DNA of 64,000 nucleotides from Halonotius sp046719765 (GTDB lineage Archaea; Halobacteriota; Halobacteria; Halobacteriales; Haloferacaceae), in the NCBI RefSeq assembly GCF_046719765.1, contig NZ_JABEBY010000001.1, forward strand, positions 62,001 to 126,000, written 5' to 3'. Shown here one piece after another: positions 33,490 to 41,763 of the stretch; position 1 is the first letter of the stretch; each line of letters opens with the position of its first letter. A program made the translations under genes and the position numbers. The notes below the pieces were generated by a model that was not told where the DNA came from, made no database searches, and saw only the letters and a list, made by a program, of their open reading frames with translations.

Positions 33490-33753
33490 ATGGCACGAGC
33501 CGATTCGACCGATGCGGACGCTCCAACCCGGGAAATCCGCCTACTGAAAAATCCGGACGGTCGGTGGACCGCTCGTGATCTCCGTGTCGGGGTGACCGCA
33601 CAAGGCGAGAGCCGGCAAGACGTGCTCGACAATCTCGACGCTGTCGTCGCGGCGGTCGACGGCGACGGTGGGGAGCCGCCAACCGACGAAGAAATTCGTG
33701 CTCTGGGTGTTGATCCTGCGGTTGCTCGTTCGCAACGCAACGCGCACCGATAG
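33490..33753 (+). CDS. HicB-like protein (orphan)
   Basis: 87 residues: REIRLLKNPDGRWTARDLRVGVTAQGESRQDVLDNLDAVVAAV. It has the same fold outline as the HicB-like protein of the island at 19256, with matching VTxQGxxRxxxLDNLD and an acidic GEPPxxEEIRxxGID tail. No HicA toxin is next to it. Codon usage is core-like, so it may be a domesticated orphan or a regulator. Confidence 0.7.
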   Translation: MARADSTDADAPTREIRLLKNPDGRWTARDLRVGVTAQGESRQDVLDNLDAVVAAVDGDGGEPPTDEEIRALGVDPAVARSQRNAHR

Positions 33754-33843
33754 GCAAGCACAGTCACCGCACTGACCAACCGACAACCACCCAACCGACC
33801 CCGTGTAAGCACGCTTAAGGCCCGCGGACTGCTCCCACTGAGT

Positions 33844-34932
33844 ATGCAACCACGGGATCTCTCCGCGACCAGCCCGTACGTCCCAGGGCGGGGGATCGAG
33901 GAAGTCGCCCGCGATCTCGGGCTCGATCCGACCGACCTCATCAAACTCTCCTCCAACGAGAACCCACACGGCTCCAGTCCGAAGGCCGTCGAGGCAGTCC
34001 ACCAGCAGGCCGACGACGGCCTCCACGTCTACCCGAAGGCGTCCCACACCGATCTGACCGAGAAACTCGCCGCGAAGTGGGGCGTCGCCGACGAGCAGAT
34101 CTGGGTCTCTCCCGGCGCGGACGGCGCGATCGATTACCTCTCCCGGGCGATGCTGGAACCGGGCCAGTCGGTGCTCGTCCCCGATCCAGGCTTCTCGTAC
34201 TACCGGATGAGCACACGACACCACCACGGTGAGATCAGCGAGTACGAGCTCTCGAAGGCCGACAGCTTCGAACAGACGGCCGAGCTCGTCCTCGATGTCT
34301 ACGACGGCGAGCGCATCATCCACATCACCTCGCCACACAACCCGACCGGCAGCGAGTGGACGCGCGAAGAGATCCGGGCGCTCCTCGACGAGGTCGACGA
34401 CCAGACGCTCGTCGTTGTCGATGAGGCCTACGGCGAATACTCCGAGGAGCCGAGCAGTATCGACCTCCTGTCGGAGTTCGAGAACCTCGCCGTCCTGCGA
34501 ACCTTCTCGAAGGCTTACGGTCTCGCCGGGCTGCGGATCGGCTACGCGGCCGTCCCCGAGTCATGGGCTGACGCCTACGCCCGTGTCAACACACCCTTTG
34601 CGGCCAACGAGGTCGCCTGTCGAGCCGCGCTGGCCGCGCTCGATGACGACGACCACGTCGAGCAGTCGGTCGACTCCGCCCAGTGGGCCCGCGAGTACAT
34701 GCAGGAGAATCTCGATGTATCGACCTTCGACAGCGCGGCCAACTTCGTGTTGGCTGACGTGGGCGATGCCAGCCGTGTCGCCGCGGCCAGCCAGCGCGCT
34801 GGCGTCATCATCAGAGACTGCAGCAGCTTCGGGTTGCCGGGCTGTGTCCGGATCTCCTGTGGCACCCGCGAGCAGACCAAAACTGCTGTCGAAACGCTCA
34901 ACGAGATCGTCGCTGAGGTGACGCCGACGTGA
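33844..34932 (+). CDS. hisC: histidinol-phosphate aminotransferase
   Basis: 362 residues, class I/II PLP aminotransferase: KLSSNENPHGSSPKAVEA, GADGAIDYLSRAML, SPHNPTGSEWT, VVDEAYGEYS and the PLP lysine in RTFSKAYGLAGLRIGYA. It makes histidinol phosphate from imidazole acetol phosphate. First gene of a tightly packed three-gene operon: its stop overlaps the next GTG by four bases. Confidence 0.92.
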   Translation: MQPRDLSATSPYVPGRGIEEVARDLGLDPTDLIKLSSNENPHGSSPKAVEAVHQQADDGLHVYPKASHTDLTEKLAAKWGVADEQIWVSPGADGAIDYLSRAMLEPGQSVLVPDPGFSYYRMSTRHHHGEISEYELSKADSFEQTAELVLDVYDGERIIHITSPHNPTGSEWTREEIRALLDEVDDQTLVVVDEAYGEYSEEPSSIDLLSEFENLAVLRTFSKAYGLAGLRIGYAAVPESWADAYARVNTPFAANEVACRAALAALDDDDHVEQSVDSAQWAREYMQENLDVSTFDSAANFVLADVGDASRVAAASQRAGVIIRDCSSFGLPGCVRISCGTREQTKTAVETLNEIVAEVTPT

Positions 34933-35549
34933 CAGAGGAGCCGGCGACGACCGACAACCCGATGATGACCGACGACGCGACGACGACCGACGACGCAACG
35001 ACAAGTGAATCGACAGTCAGCGACGACGTAGCCCAAAAACTGGTCGTCACCGGCACACCCGGCACCGGCAAGACGACCGCAACCGAACAGCTTGCCGACG
35101 ATACCGACGCGGAGATCATCCATCTCAACGACGCAATACGGGAGTTCGGTCTTTACAGCGAGCGCGACGCCGAGCGTGAGTCGCTGGTGACCGATCTCGA
35201 CGCCGTCAGGAAACACCTCGGTGAGTGGCGTGGAATCCTCGAATCACATCTTGCTCACCATGTTGAGGCCGACCGCGTTGTCGTCCTTCGGTGTGAGCCG
35301 AGCGTGTTGGAAGACCGACTGCGTGATCGGGGTGACAGCGACGCGAAGGCCCGCGAAAACGCCGAAAGCGAGGCCCTTGATGTCGTGCTCTCGGAGTCGG
35401 TCGACCAACAGGGCGAGGATGCCGTCTATGAGATCGATACCACCGACCGCGAACCGAGCGAAGTGGCCAGCGAGATCGCCGCCGTTCGCAACGGCGACCG
35501 CGAGCCCGGTGTCGGCGCGGTCGATTTCACGGGGTATCTCGTCGGATGA
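34929..35549 (+). CDS. adenylate kinase family protein (Fap7/CINAP-like)
   Basis: 206 residues from a GTG. After a Thr/Asp-rich tail of about 35 residues comes Walker A VTGTPGTGKTT, then LNDAIREFGLY and a lid-like RCEPSVLEDRLRDRGDSDAKARENAESE. This resembles archaeal Fap7/hCINAP NMP kinases, which in eukaryotes help mature the small ribosomal subunit. The long low-complexity N-terminus is unusual. A start nearer the Walker motif cannot be excluded, but the GTG overlaps the hisC stop. Confidence 0.8.
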   Translation: MTEEPATTDNPMMTDDATTTDDATTSESTVSDDVAQKLVVTGTPGTGKTTATEQLADDTDAEIIHLNDAIREFGLYSERDAERESLVTDLDAVRKHLGEWRGILESHLAHHVEADRVVVLRCEPSVLEDRLRDRGDSDAKARENAESEALDVVLSESVDQQGEDAVYEIDTTDREPSEVASEIAAVRNGDREPGVGAVDFTGYLVG

Positions 35550-36148
35550 CGCTTGATCGCCTCCGCCCGGTCGCCGATCGGCTGCTGACGCCGTTTGTCA
35601 CCGGGGCCGACAAAGTTGGGTTGACACCGAACAGCGTCAGCGTCATCTCGCTTGGCGTCGCCGTCGCCGCGGCCGCCGCCTTTGTCGTCGCCGAGCCGCT
35701 GTTCTACGTCGCTGGGGCTGTCTTCGTCTTCGCCAACGGCTGGCTGGATCTGATCGACGGCGCGCTCGCCCGCCGCCAGGAGACGGCCTCTGCCGGCGGC
35801 GACCTCTTGGATCACGTGATCGACCGGTATGCCGATCTGACGATCATCGGCGGGTTGGCGGCCGGCGTCGGCAACTTTGCGCTGGGCTTTCTCGCCGTAA
35901 CCGGCGTGTTGATGACCTCCTATCTTGGCACGCAGATCCAGGCAGTCGGCCTTGGGCGGGCCTACGGCGGGCTCGTCGGGCGGGCCGATCGGCTGGCGTT
36001 GATCGGGCTCACCGGCGTCGCCGAAGCCGTCGTCTCCGGCCCGATCGTCGCGGACTACGGGGTCGTCGAACTGCTGTTGGCCTTCTTTGCGGTCATCGGC
36101 CATATCACCGCCGGCCAGCGGTTCTGGGGCGCGTGGAACGATCTCTGA
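35546..36148 (+). CDS. CDP-alcohol phosphatidyltransferase (archaetidyl-inositol-phosphate synthase-like)
   Basis: 200 residues, about six membrane helices. The motif is complete: GWLDLIDGALARRQETASAGGDLLDHVIDRYAD, matching D-x2-DG-x2-AR-x8-G-x3-D-x3-D (window split here only in words). N-terminal LTPNSVSVISLGVA is typical of PgsA-type archaeal members. It would join CDP-archaeol with inositol phosphate or a glycerol phosphate. The ATG overlaps the kinase stop by four bases. Confidence 0.83.
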   Translation: MTLDRLRPVADRLLTPFVTGADKVGLTPNSVSVISLGVAVAAAAAFVVAEPLFYVAGAVFVFANGWLDLIDGALARRQETASAGGDLLDHVIDRYADLTIIGGLAAGVGNFALGFLAVTGVLMTSYLGTQIQAVGLGRAYGGLVGRADRLALIGLTGVAEAVVSGPIVADYGVVELLLAFFAVIGHITAGQRFWGAWNDL

Positions 36149-36196
36149 GTCGCCGGCGGCGCATGCTTTATACCGGGCCGTCTGGTATCGATGCGT

Positions 36197-36739
36197 ATGG
36201 CCCAATGTGAGATGTGTGGTGCCGAGCAGTCGTCGCTCACCACCACGAAAGTCGAAGGGGCGAAACTGGATCTCTGTGATGAGTGTACGGAGTTCGGAAC
36301 GGAAGTCCAGACGGAGTCGTCGTCCTCGGGGTCGAGCAAGTATTCGACATCGAGCAGTAGCTCCGGCTCGTCGGGCGGGAGCAGCGGCTCCACAACAACG
36401 GGATCAACGGGCGGCTCGGGTGGCTCTTCGAACCAACGCCGCAAGGACATGTTCGACGATATGGACGAGATCGCCGGCGATTACGACGACCGTATCCGGG
36501 AGGCACGCGAGGGCGAGAGCCTCACCCAGGAGGAACTGGCCAACGATCTCAACGAGAAGGCCAGCCTCATCCGCAAACTCGAACGCGGCGACGTGCTCCC
36601 CAGCGACGATGTCCGCAAGAAGCTCGAATCCAAATTTGACATCTCGCTGACCGAGGGTGCCGACGTGGAAGACACCGAGTGGTCGGGGAGTTCTAGCGGC
36701 TCGATGACACTCGGTGACGTAGTCGAGCGCAAGGAGTAG
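36197..36739 (+). CDS. archaeal multiprotein bridging factor 1 homologue
   Basis: 180 residues. An N-terminal zinc ribbon (CEMCG near 4, CDEC near 27) is followed by about 45 residues of almost pure Ser/Gly/Thr. Then comes the MBF1 HTH: RREDM-like RRKDMFDDMDEIAGDYDDR and LTQEELANDLNEKASLIRKLERGDVLPSDD. aMBF1 sits on the small ribosomal subunit in archaea and may link transcription and translation. The TATA box at 36165-36174 favours the ATG at 36197 over the one at 36191. The linker is far longer and more repetitive than usual. Confidence 0.88.
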   Translation: MAQCEMCGAEQSSLTTTKVEGAKLDLCDECTEFGTEVQTESSSSGSSKYSTSSSSSGSSGGSSGSTTTGSTGGSGGSSNQRRKDMFDDMDEIAGDYDDRIREAREGESLTQEELANDLNEKASLIRKLERGDVLPSDDVRKKLESKFDISLTEGADVEDTEWSGSSSGSMTLGDVVERKE

Positions 36740-36742
36740 GGG

Positions 36743-37504
36743 TTAGACGGTGTGAGAATCGCCGTCGGCGTCGATATCGGCTGCCGGCTCAACGCTGCCG
36801 TAGTTGGTTTTCAGGTAGCCGATCAGATACTCGACAGTTTTTGGATCGTATGTCCAGAAGCCGTAGAACTCGCGGTCGCCGCGCTCCTCGGCCAACAGCG
36901 CGCACATGTTTTCGTCGACGCCGTCGCCGTCGTAGGCGACAAACCAGGTCTTCTGGATCTCCTCGTCATGTTCGATATGGAGGGTGAAGTGGTCGTGATC
37001 CGGCACGACCGGGCTGTCGCTGACCGGGGCGGCGTAGGTGTGAACCGACAGTGAGGTGTGTTCACCAAGCTGATTGTAGGCGTCGGTTTGGCCTCCCAAC
37101 ACCTCAAGGGTCTGGAAGCCAGCATGCAGTTCGCCACTACCGTTCCGCCAGGCGCGATCCTCGATTTCCCGGGAGGCCATGAACATCTCCTCGATCGAGT
37201 AGGAGGTAAACAGCGTCTCATCGAGATGGTCGAGGATCGGACTTCGCGCAACCCCCGTTTCGGTGGCCGGCTCTGCATCCGGCGGCTGGTAGATGTCGTC
37301 CAGCGACACCGCCGTCACGAAGGCATCCTCCCGGCTGAGGATCGCAAACTGCTCGGGTTCCTCCGGCAGCGATCGGCTCTCAACCGTGAGATGCCGATCC
37401 TCGTATTGGTCGCGGAGATCCTCGACGATAGACTCCGGCGTGTTGACGGCTGTTAGCGTCATAGTGCGGGCTTCGATATCCGCGATGAGACCTCGCAACG
37501 ACAT
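36743..37504 (-). CDS. DICT sensory domain protein
   Basis: 253 residues. LRGLIADIEARTMTLTAV, AILSREDAFVTAV, the SYSIEEMFMASREIEDRAWRNG segment, and the DHDHFTLHIEHDEEIQKTWFVAYDGDGVDENMCAL core match the DICT sensory domain, best known next to diguanylate cyclases and two-component proteins. In haloarchaea it occurs as a single-domain protein with no output domain, as here. Ligand unknown. Convergent with MBF1, leaving three bases. Confidence 0.8.
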   Translation of the reverse strand: MSLRGLIADIEARTMTLTAVNTPESIVEDLRDQYEDRHLTVESRSLPEEPEQFAILSREDAFVTAVSLDDIYQPPDAEPATETGVARSPILDHLDETLFTSYSIEEMFMASREIEDRAWRNGSGELHAGFQTLEVLGGQTDAYNQLGEHTSLSVHTYAAPVSDSPVVPDHDHFTLHIEHDEEIQKTWFVAYDGDGVDENMCALLAEERGDREFYGFWTYDPKTVEYLIGYLKTNYGSVEPAADIDADGDSHTV

Positions 37505-37626
37505 CCCTACTATCACGCACGTTCTCGGGGGAGGTATTTGATGGTTTGTAAACATATCTGACAGGTAAGGGCCACACCGCCGACCGAAAGATGAAGCTAT
37601 ATGATGCCGGCCACAAACAGTGAGGT

Positions 37627-38271
37627 ATGTTCATCTTGGTGAACCTGAAAGCGTACCCGTGTGATCCGATCGAAGTCGCCACCGCGGCCCGCGATGTCGC
37701 CGAGGATGCCGGCGTCCGCATCGCCGTCTCGCCGCAGGCCGCCCACCTCGAATCCGTCGCCGACACCGGCGTCGAAACGTGGGCCCAACACGTCTCGCCG
37801 AACGGCTACGGCAGCTTCACCGGCAGCACGCTCGCCGAAGCCGTCGCCGAGGCCGGCGCGGAGGGGACGCTGCTCAACCACTCGGAGAACCGCCGAAAGC
37901 TCGCCGACATCGACGCCGCGGTACGGGCTGCCGAACGCGCCGGGCTGGAAACCTGTGTCTGTGCGAACAACCCGGATCAGATCGCCGCCGCCGCCGCGCT
38001 CCAACCTGATTCCGTCGCCGTCGAGCCGCCGGAGCTCATCGGCGGCGATGTGTCGGTCGCCACGGCCGATCCGGATATCGTCACCGACGCCGTCGACGCC
38101 GCCGGCGACGTTGACGATGATGTCGATGTCTACTGTGGCGCGGGCATCTCGACGGGTGACGATGTGGTGACCGCCGAGGAGCTCGGTGCCTCGGGGATCC
38201 TGCTGGCCAGCGGGGTTGCCAAGGCCGACGATCCGCGGGCCGCCCTCGAAGATCTCGTCTCCGGACTGTAA
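37627..38271 (+). CDS. tpiA: triosephosphate isomerase (archaeal type)
   Basis: 214 residues, the short archaeal TIM barrel. LVNLKAYPCD carries the catalytic Asn and Lys, TLLNHSENRRKL the catalytic His, AVEPPELIGG the catalytic Glu, and LGASGILLASGVAKADDP the phosphate site. It interconverts glyceraldehyde-3-phosphate and dihydroxyacetone phosphate. A GAAGCTATATGA-like box lies about 30 bases before the ATG. It stands alone; convergent with the HerA-like gene. It links to glpK, as glycerol enters as dihydroxyacetone phosphate. Confidence 0.93.
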   Translation: MFILVNLKAYPCDPIEVATAARDVAEDAGVRIAVSPQAAHLESVADTGVETWAQHVSPNGYGSFTGSTLAEAVAEAGAEGTLLNHSENRRKLADIDAAVRAAERAGLETCVCANNPDQIAAAAALQPDSVAVEPPELIGGDVSVATADPDIVTDAVDAAGDVDDDVDVYCGAGISTGDDVVTAEELGASGILLASGVAKADDPRAALEDLVSGL

Positions 38272-38283
38272 CTGACGCCCGCC

Positions 38284-40206
38284 CTATTTTGGTTCGGCAA
38301 CGTCGTCCAGAAAGCTGGCTTCGACTGCTTGTACCATCGTCGACACTTCGCTGTCGGTGAGTGTATCGGCGTAGGCCTCCTGGATCAGCTCCGGGATCGC
38401 ATACCGATAGCGACCCTCGCCGAGGTGGCGAATCAACCCTGACTGCCGGAGCGGCCGGTTGCGGCTGTAGGCGAGTTGGTGATCGTCGTCGCCGCCGGCC
38501 GCGAGATGCGCCGACATCGGGTCGCTGTCGCCAACCTCCCGATAGTGTTCCAACATCTTCACCGACCGCAGCGGCAGGTCAGCGATCCGATCGGTGAGCT
38601 CCGTGACAACCGCCTCGCGGGTGTCATGTTCGACCGCCTCGACGAACTCCATGGCCTCCTCGGCGATATCGGTGCGGGCGACGGTGCCAAACCCTTGTGA
38701 GCCGTTGGTCGCCCGTTCGCTCGACTCCGACGAGTCCTCGGGGCCGGTCACCTCCGATGGGTCGACCGGCTCCGGATCGATCGGGGCCGCGTCGTCGGCG
38801 ACCGTTGGATCAGTGCCCTCGGCGTCGTCGGTGTCATCACCGAGTGTCGCTGCCGGGATATCGTCGGTTCCGGTGACTGCATCGGCGAAGTCAGCCGGGG
38901 TGAGATCGTCGCCGAAGACGCCGTCGGCTGTTGTTTCGGCACCACCCGTGTCGGCAGCGTGGCTCTCGGCGGCGGCTGAGCGGTCGGCAGCGTGGCTCTC
39001 GGCGGCGGCTGAGCGGTCGGCAGCGTGGCCGTTGGCACCAGCGGCTGAGCGATCGGTGGTGGGGCTGTCGGCACCGCCGGCCGTGGTCTCGGCGGTCGCA
39101 TCGGCGGCGGTCGCTTCGTCCTCGGCTGGTGGTGTTGTCTGGCGGTAGGCGGCCTCGGATCGCTGCAACATCGCCTGGGCGAACTGGTCAGCCATCCGGC
39201 TCAGATCACGGGCGTCCGCAAGCTCCTGTTCGAGCTGTGTGATCCGAGCCTCCTTTTTATCGAGTTCCTGCCGGAGGTCGGCCAGCTCGCTTTCCCGCCG
39301 TGCTTTCTCGTCGGAGATCTCGGTGAGCTCGGAGACCAGATCGTCGCTGACGGATTTGAGCTCCGGCTGTTCGATATCCTCCAACCCGGGGGTTGCGCCG
39401 GCGTCGAAGGTTTCCTTGCGGTGGAACTGCACTCGGCGAATGTCGTCCGACCAGTCAGCGACGAGAAAGCCCTCGCCGTCGCCTAACTCCTCGACGGCAT
39501 CGGCGTACTCCGAGCCGAGGATGCGGCCGACGACCTTGGTATCGTTGCGCCAGGTCAGCCGGTGCCAGACGAGCCAGTCACACTGGGTGATGAAATCCTT
39601 CTTTACATCTGCCGGGCGTTGGCTGATGCCGACGACGCCCAGCCCGTGTTTCCGGCCGCGCTTGCCGATCTTGATCAGCATCTTGCCGGCCTCGCCCATC
39701 CCGCCCTGTTCGGGGATATACTCGTGGCACTCCTCGACAACAAGGAGGAAGGGCTTTTTGAGCTTTTTTTCCTTGGCAAAGAGGTGCCGGGCTGTTTCAA
39801 GCAGCAGCTCGTTGGCGTCCTCGTCGTCGAGATAGCCCGACACGTCGAGGATGATCGGGATGTTTTCTTCGAGCGCGAGCGACGCGATCTTCTCGGCGTG
39901 GTCGGCGGTGACCTGGATGTCGCATTCCTCGTCGGCACCGACGTGGAGGATTTCGTAGGCCTCCTTGAGCCCGTAATACTCCCCGTCGCTGTCGACGATC
40001 AGAACAGGAAAATTGTTGTCAAGGAGGTTTTCGAGGATGACCGATGCTGTGTTTGATTTCCCGCTGCCGCTTTTGCCCGTGATGAAGCCGCGGCCGGTGA
40101 GCAGATCGACGACCGGCAACTCGACAGGGGTGCCGGCGTTGATCTCGTTGGTGCCGCCGGGGCCGGCGCTCACGTCCGCGACCGTGATGGTTTCCTCGCT
40201 ACTCAT
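38284..40206 (-). CDS. HerA-like/DUF87 ATPase with acidic repeat linker
   Basis: 640 residues. The FtsK/HerA-type ATPase has Walker A GKSGSGKS at 44-51, FLLVVEECHEYIPEQGG (Walker B) and GLGVVGISQRPADVKKDF. A coiled coil (about 300-345) follows, then an Ala/Asp-rich disordered stretch with 33-bp-based repeats, and a C-terminal winged-helix-like region (VKMLEHYREVGDSDP, RNRPLRQSGLIRHLGEGRYRY). HerA motors act with NurA in DNA end resection, but no NurA gene is adjacent, and standalone haloarchaeal members have unknown partners. Next to DNA polymerase IV on the same strand. Confidence 0.85.
   Translation of the reverse strand: MSSEETITVADVSAGPGGTNEINAGTPVELPVVDLLTGRGFITGKSGSGKSNTASVILENLLDNNFPVLIVDSDGEYYGLKEAYEILHVGADEECDIQVTADHAEKIASLALEENIPIILDVSGYLDDEDANELLLETARHLFAKEKKLKKPFLLVVEECHEYIPEQGGMGEAGKMLIKIGKRGRKHGLGVVGISQRPADVKKDFITQCDWLVWHRLTWRNDTKVVGRILGSEYADAVEELGDGEGFLVADWSDDIRRVQFHRKETFDAGATPGLEDIEQPELKSVSDDLVSELTEISDEKARRESELADLRQELDKKEARITQLEQELADARDLSRMADQFAQAMLQRSEAAYRQTTPPAEDEATAADATAETTAGGADSPTTDRSAAGANGHAADRSAAAESHAADRSAAAESHAADTGGAETTADGVFGDDLTPADFADAVTGTDDIPAATLGDDTDDAEGTDPTVADDAAPIDPEPVDPSEVTGPEDSSESSERATNGSQGFGTVARTDIAEEAMEFVEAVEHDTREAVVTELTDRIADLPLRSVKMLEHYREVGDSDPMSAHLAAGGDDDHQLAYSRNRPLRQSGLIRHLGEGRYRYAIPELIQEAYADTLTDSEVSTMVQAVEASFLDDVAEPK
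38952..39053. repeat. 33-bp coding minisatellite in the HerA-like gene
   Basis: Two identical 33-bp units, 38952-38984 and 38985-39017, followed by a diverged 36-bp third unit (39018-39053). They encode the ADRSAAAESHA unit, read on the minus strand, inside the disordered linker. Confidence 0.85.
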
Positions 40207-40281
40207 TCACATTCGCCAACTGTGCGTGCCCACATAGTTCCTGTGTCGGTTCGCTCGCCGTCGTCAGCCGGCTGTCAGACG

Positions 40282-41655
40282 TTAGTCGTACCGGCCGAGC
40301 GATGACTGGCCGTCGGTGGTGTGGGTGTCGCTCTCACTATCGTCGTCGACAGCGCGGTCGCCGTCGTCATCAACCCAGTCGGTGAGCTGTGCGTCGGTGT
40401 CGCCAGCCTCACGGGCGATGTCGGCCGTGGCGTTCCAGTCGCCGCCCTCGCCGCCATCGTCGTCGCCCTCAGCCTCCGCCGCCGACGCGGCATCGAACCC
40501 ATCGAGACGGGCCTGCTCTTGGGCCCCAAAGCTGAGCTTTGAGACCCGGACGCCGAGCTTGCGAACCGGATCGTCGTCGAACTCTTCGAGGAGATCGAGT
40601 GCGATCGATTCAACGAGATCGGGCTCATCGACCGGCCCCGACAGCGAGGTGGCGCGGGTGTTGACATCGAACGGCGGGGTGACGACCTTGATCCCGACGG
40701 TCTGATACATCGCGTCGCGGCTCCGCGCCCGGGCGGCGACATCGGCCGCGAGCGCACTCACCCGCTCGCGTTTGGCCTTGGTTTCCTCGGTTGCTTCGGT
40801 AAACGCCGACTCCCGCGAGAGGCTTTTCGGGCGACCGGTCGGCGTCACCTCCCGATCGTCGTCGCCGCGAGCGCGGGCGTACAGTTCTCGGCCGCGCTCG
40901 CCGAAACGGTCGGCGAGATCGGTTGGGTCGGCCGCCGCGAGGTCGCCGGCGGTGTCGATCCCAAGCTCGGTGAGCTCTCGCTCGGTCACCGGCCCGACAC
41001 CGTGGATCGCCGCCACCGGCAGCGGCGCGAGAAAGTCGGTGACCTCGCTGGGACGGACGACGGTCAGCCCGTCGGGTTTGTCGTGATCGCTGGCGACCTT
41101 CGCGGTCGCCATGTTCGGGGCGACGCCGACGCTGGCCGGCACGCCGACCTCGCGGTCGATCCGCTGTTTGATGTAGCGGGCGTACCCCTCAGCGATCGTT
41201 CGATCCTCGCTCCCGTCGGCATCGATGACCTCCCAACTCGTGCGATCGGTGACATCGAGATACGCCTCGTCGATGCTGACCTCCCGGACAACATCGGCGC
41301 AGTCGTGGAGGATCGCCTTCACATCGCTGGCGACCTCCTCGTAGAAATCGAGATCGACAGGGCGGTAGTAGCCAGCGGGCTCGGCGTCGGTCTCGGCTGC
41401 CCGCGGGAGGGCATCGAGAGCCTGGCTGATCGGCTGGGCGCTGTCGATCCCGTACTCGCGGGCCTCGTAGCTCGCGGTGGCGACCGCGCCGTGGGGTTCG
41501 CCGGCCTCGTAGCCCATGCCGACGACGACGGGCTCGCCGCGGAGCGCGGGCTCACGGAGGCGTTCACACGACGCGTAGAAGCAGTCCATATCCACGTGGA
41601 GGATGATCCGTGGATCATCGTCGCTCGTCGCCTCGGTAAAGTCGGCAAACGTCAT
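40282..41655 (-). CDS. dinB: DNA polymerase IV (Y-family)
   Basis: 457 residues. The palm catalytic residues are seen in HVDMDCFYASCERL and VSIDEAYLDVT; the HhH thumb has IHGVGPVTERELTELGIDTAGDL; the little finger begins RPKSLSRESAFTE. It copies past damaged bases. After the catalytic core comes an acidic tail ending QSSLGRYD, a plausible PCNA-interacting (PIP-like) peptide. Some 80 residues of this tail are low complexity. It lies 75 bases upstream of the HerA-like gene on the same strand and may be co-transcribed. Confidence 0.93.
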   Translation of the reverse strand: MTFADFTEATSDDDPRIILHVDMDCFYASCERLREPALRGEPVVVGMGYEAGEPHGAVATASYEAREYGIDSAQPISQALDALPRAAETDAEPAGYYRPVDLDFYEEVASDVKAILHDCADVVREVSIDEAYLDVTDRTSWEVIDADGSEDRTIAEGYARYIKQRIDREVGVPASVGVAPNMATAKVASDHDKPDGLTVVRPSEVTDFLAPLPVAAIHGVGPVTERELTELGIDTAGDLAAADPTDLADRFGERGRELYARARGDDDREVTPTGRPKSLSRESAFTEATEETKAKRERVSALAADVAARARSRDAMYQTVGIKVVTPPFDVNTRATSLSGPVDEPDLVESIALDLLEEFDDDPVRKLGVRVSKLSFGAQEQARLDGFDAASAAEAEGDDDGGEGGDWNATADIAREAGDTDAQLTDWVDDDGDRAVDDDSESDTHTTDGQSSLGRYD

Positions 41656-41763
41656 CCCCGATCACCGCCGCAGCGGGATCGACACATCTTGGTCACCGCT
41701 GTCTGGGGTATTGTGTGCCACCGATAAGACAGTGCCGCCCGACAGCTCAGCCAGGACAGCGAC

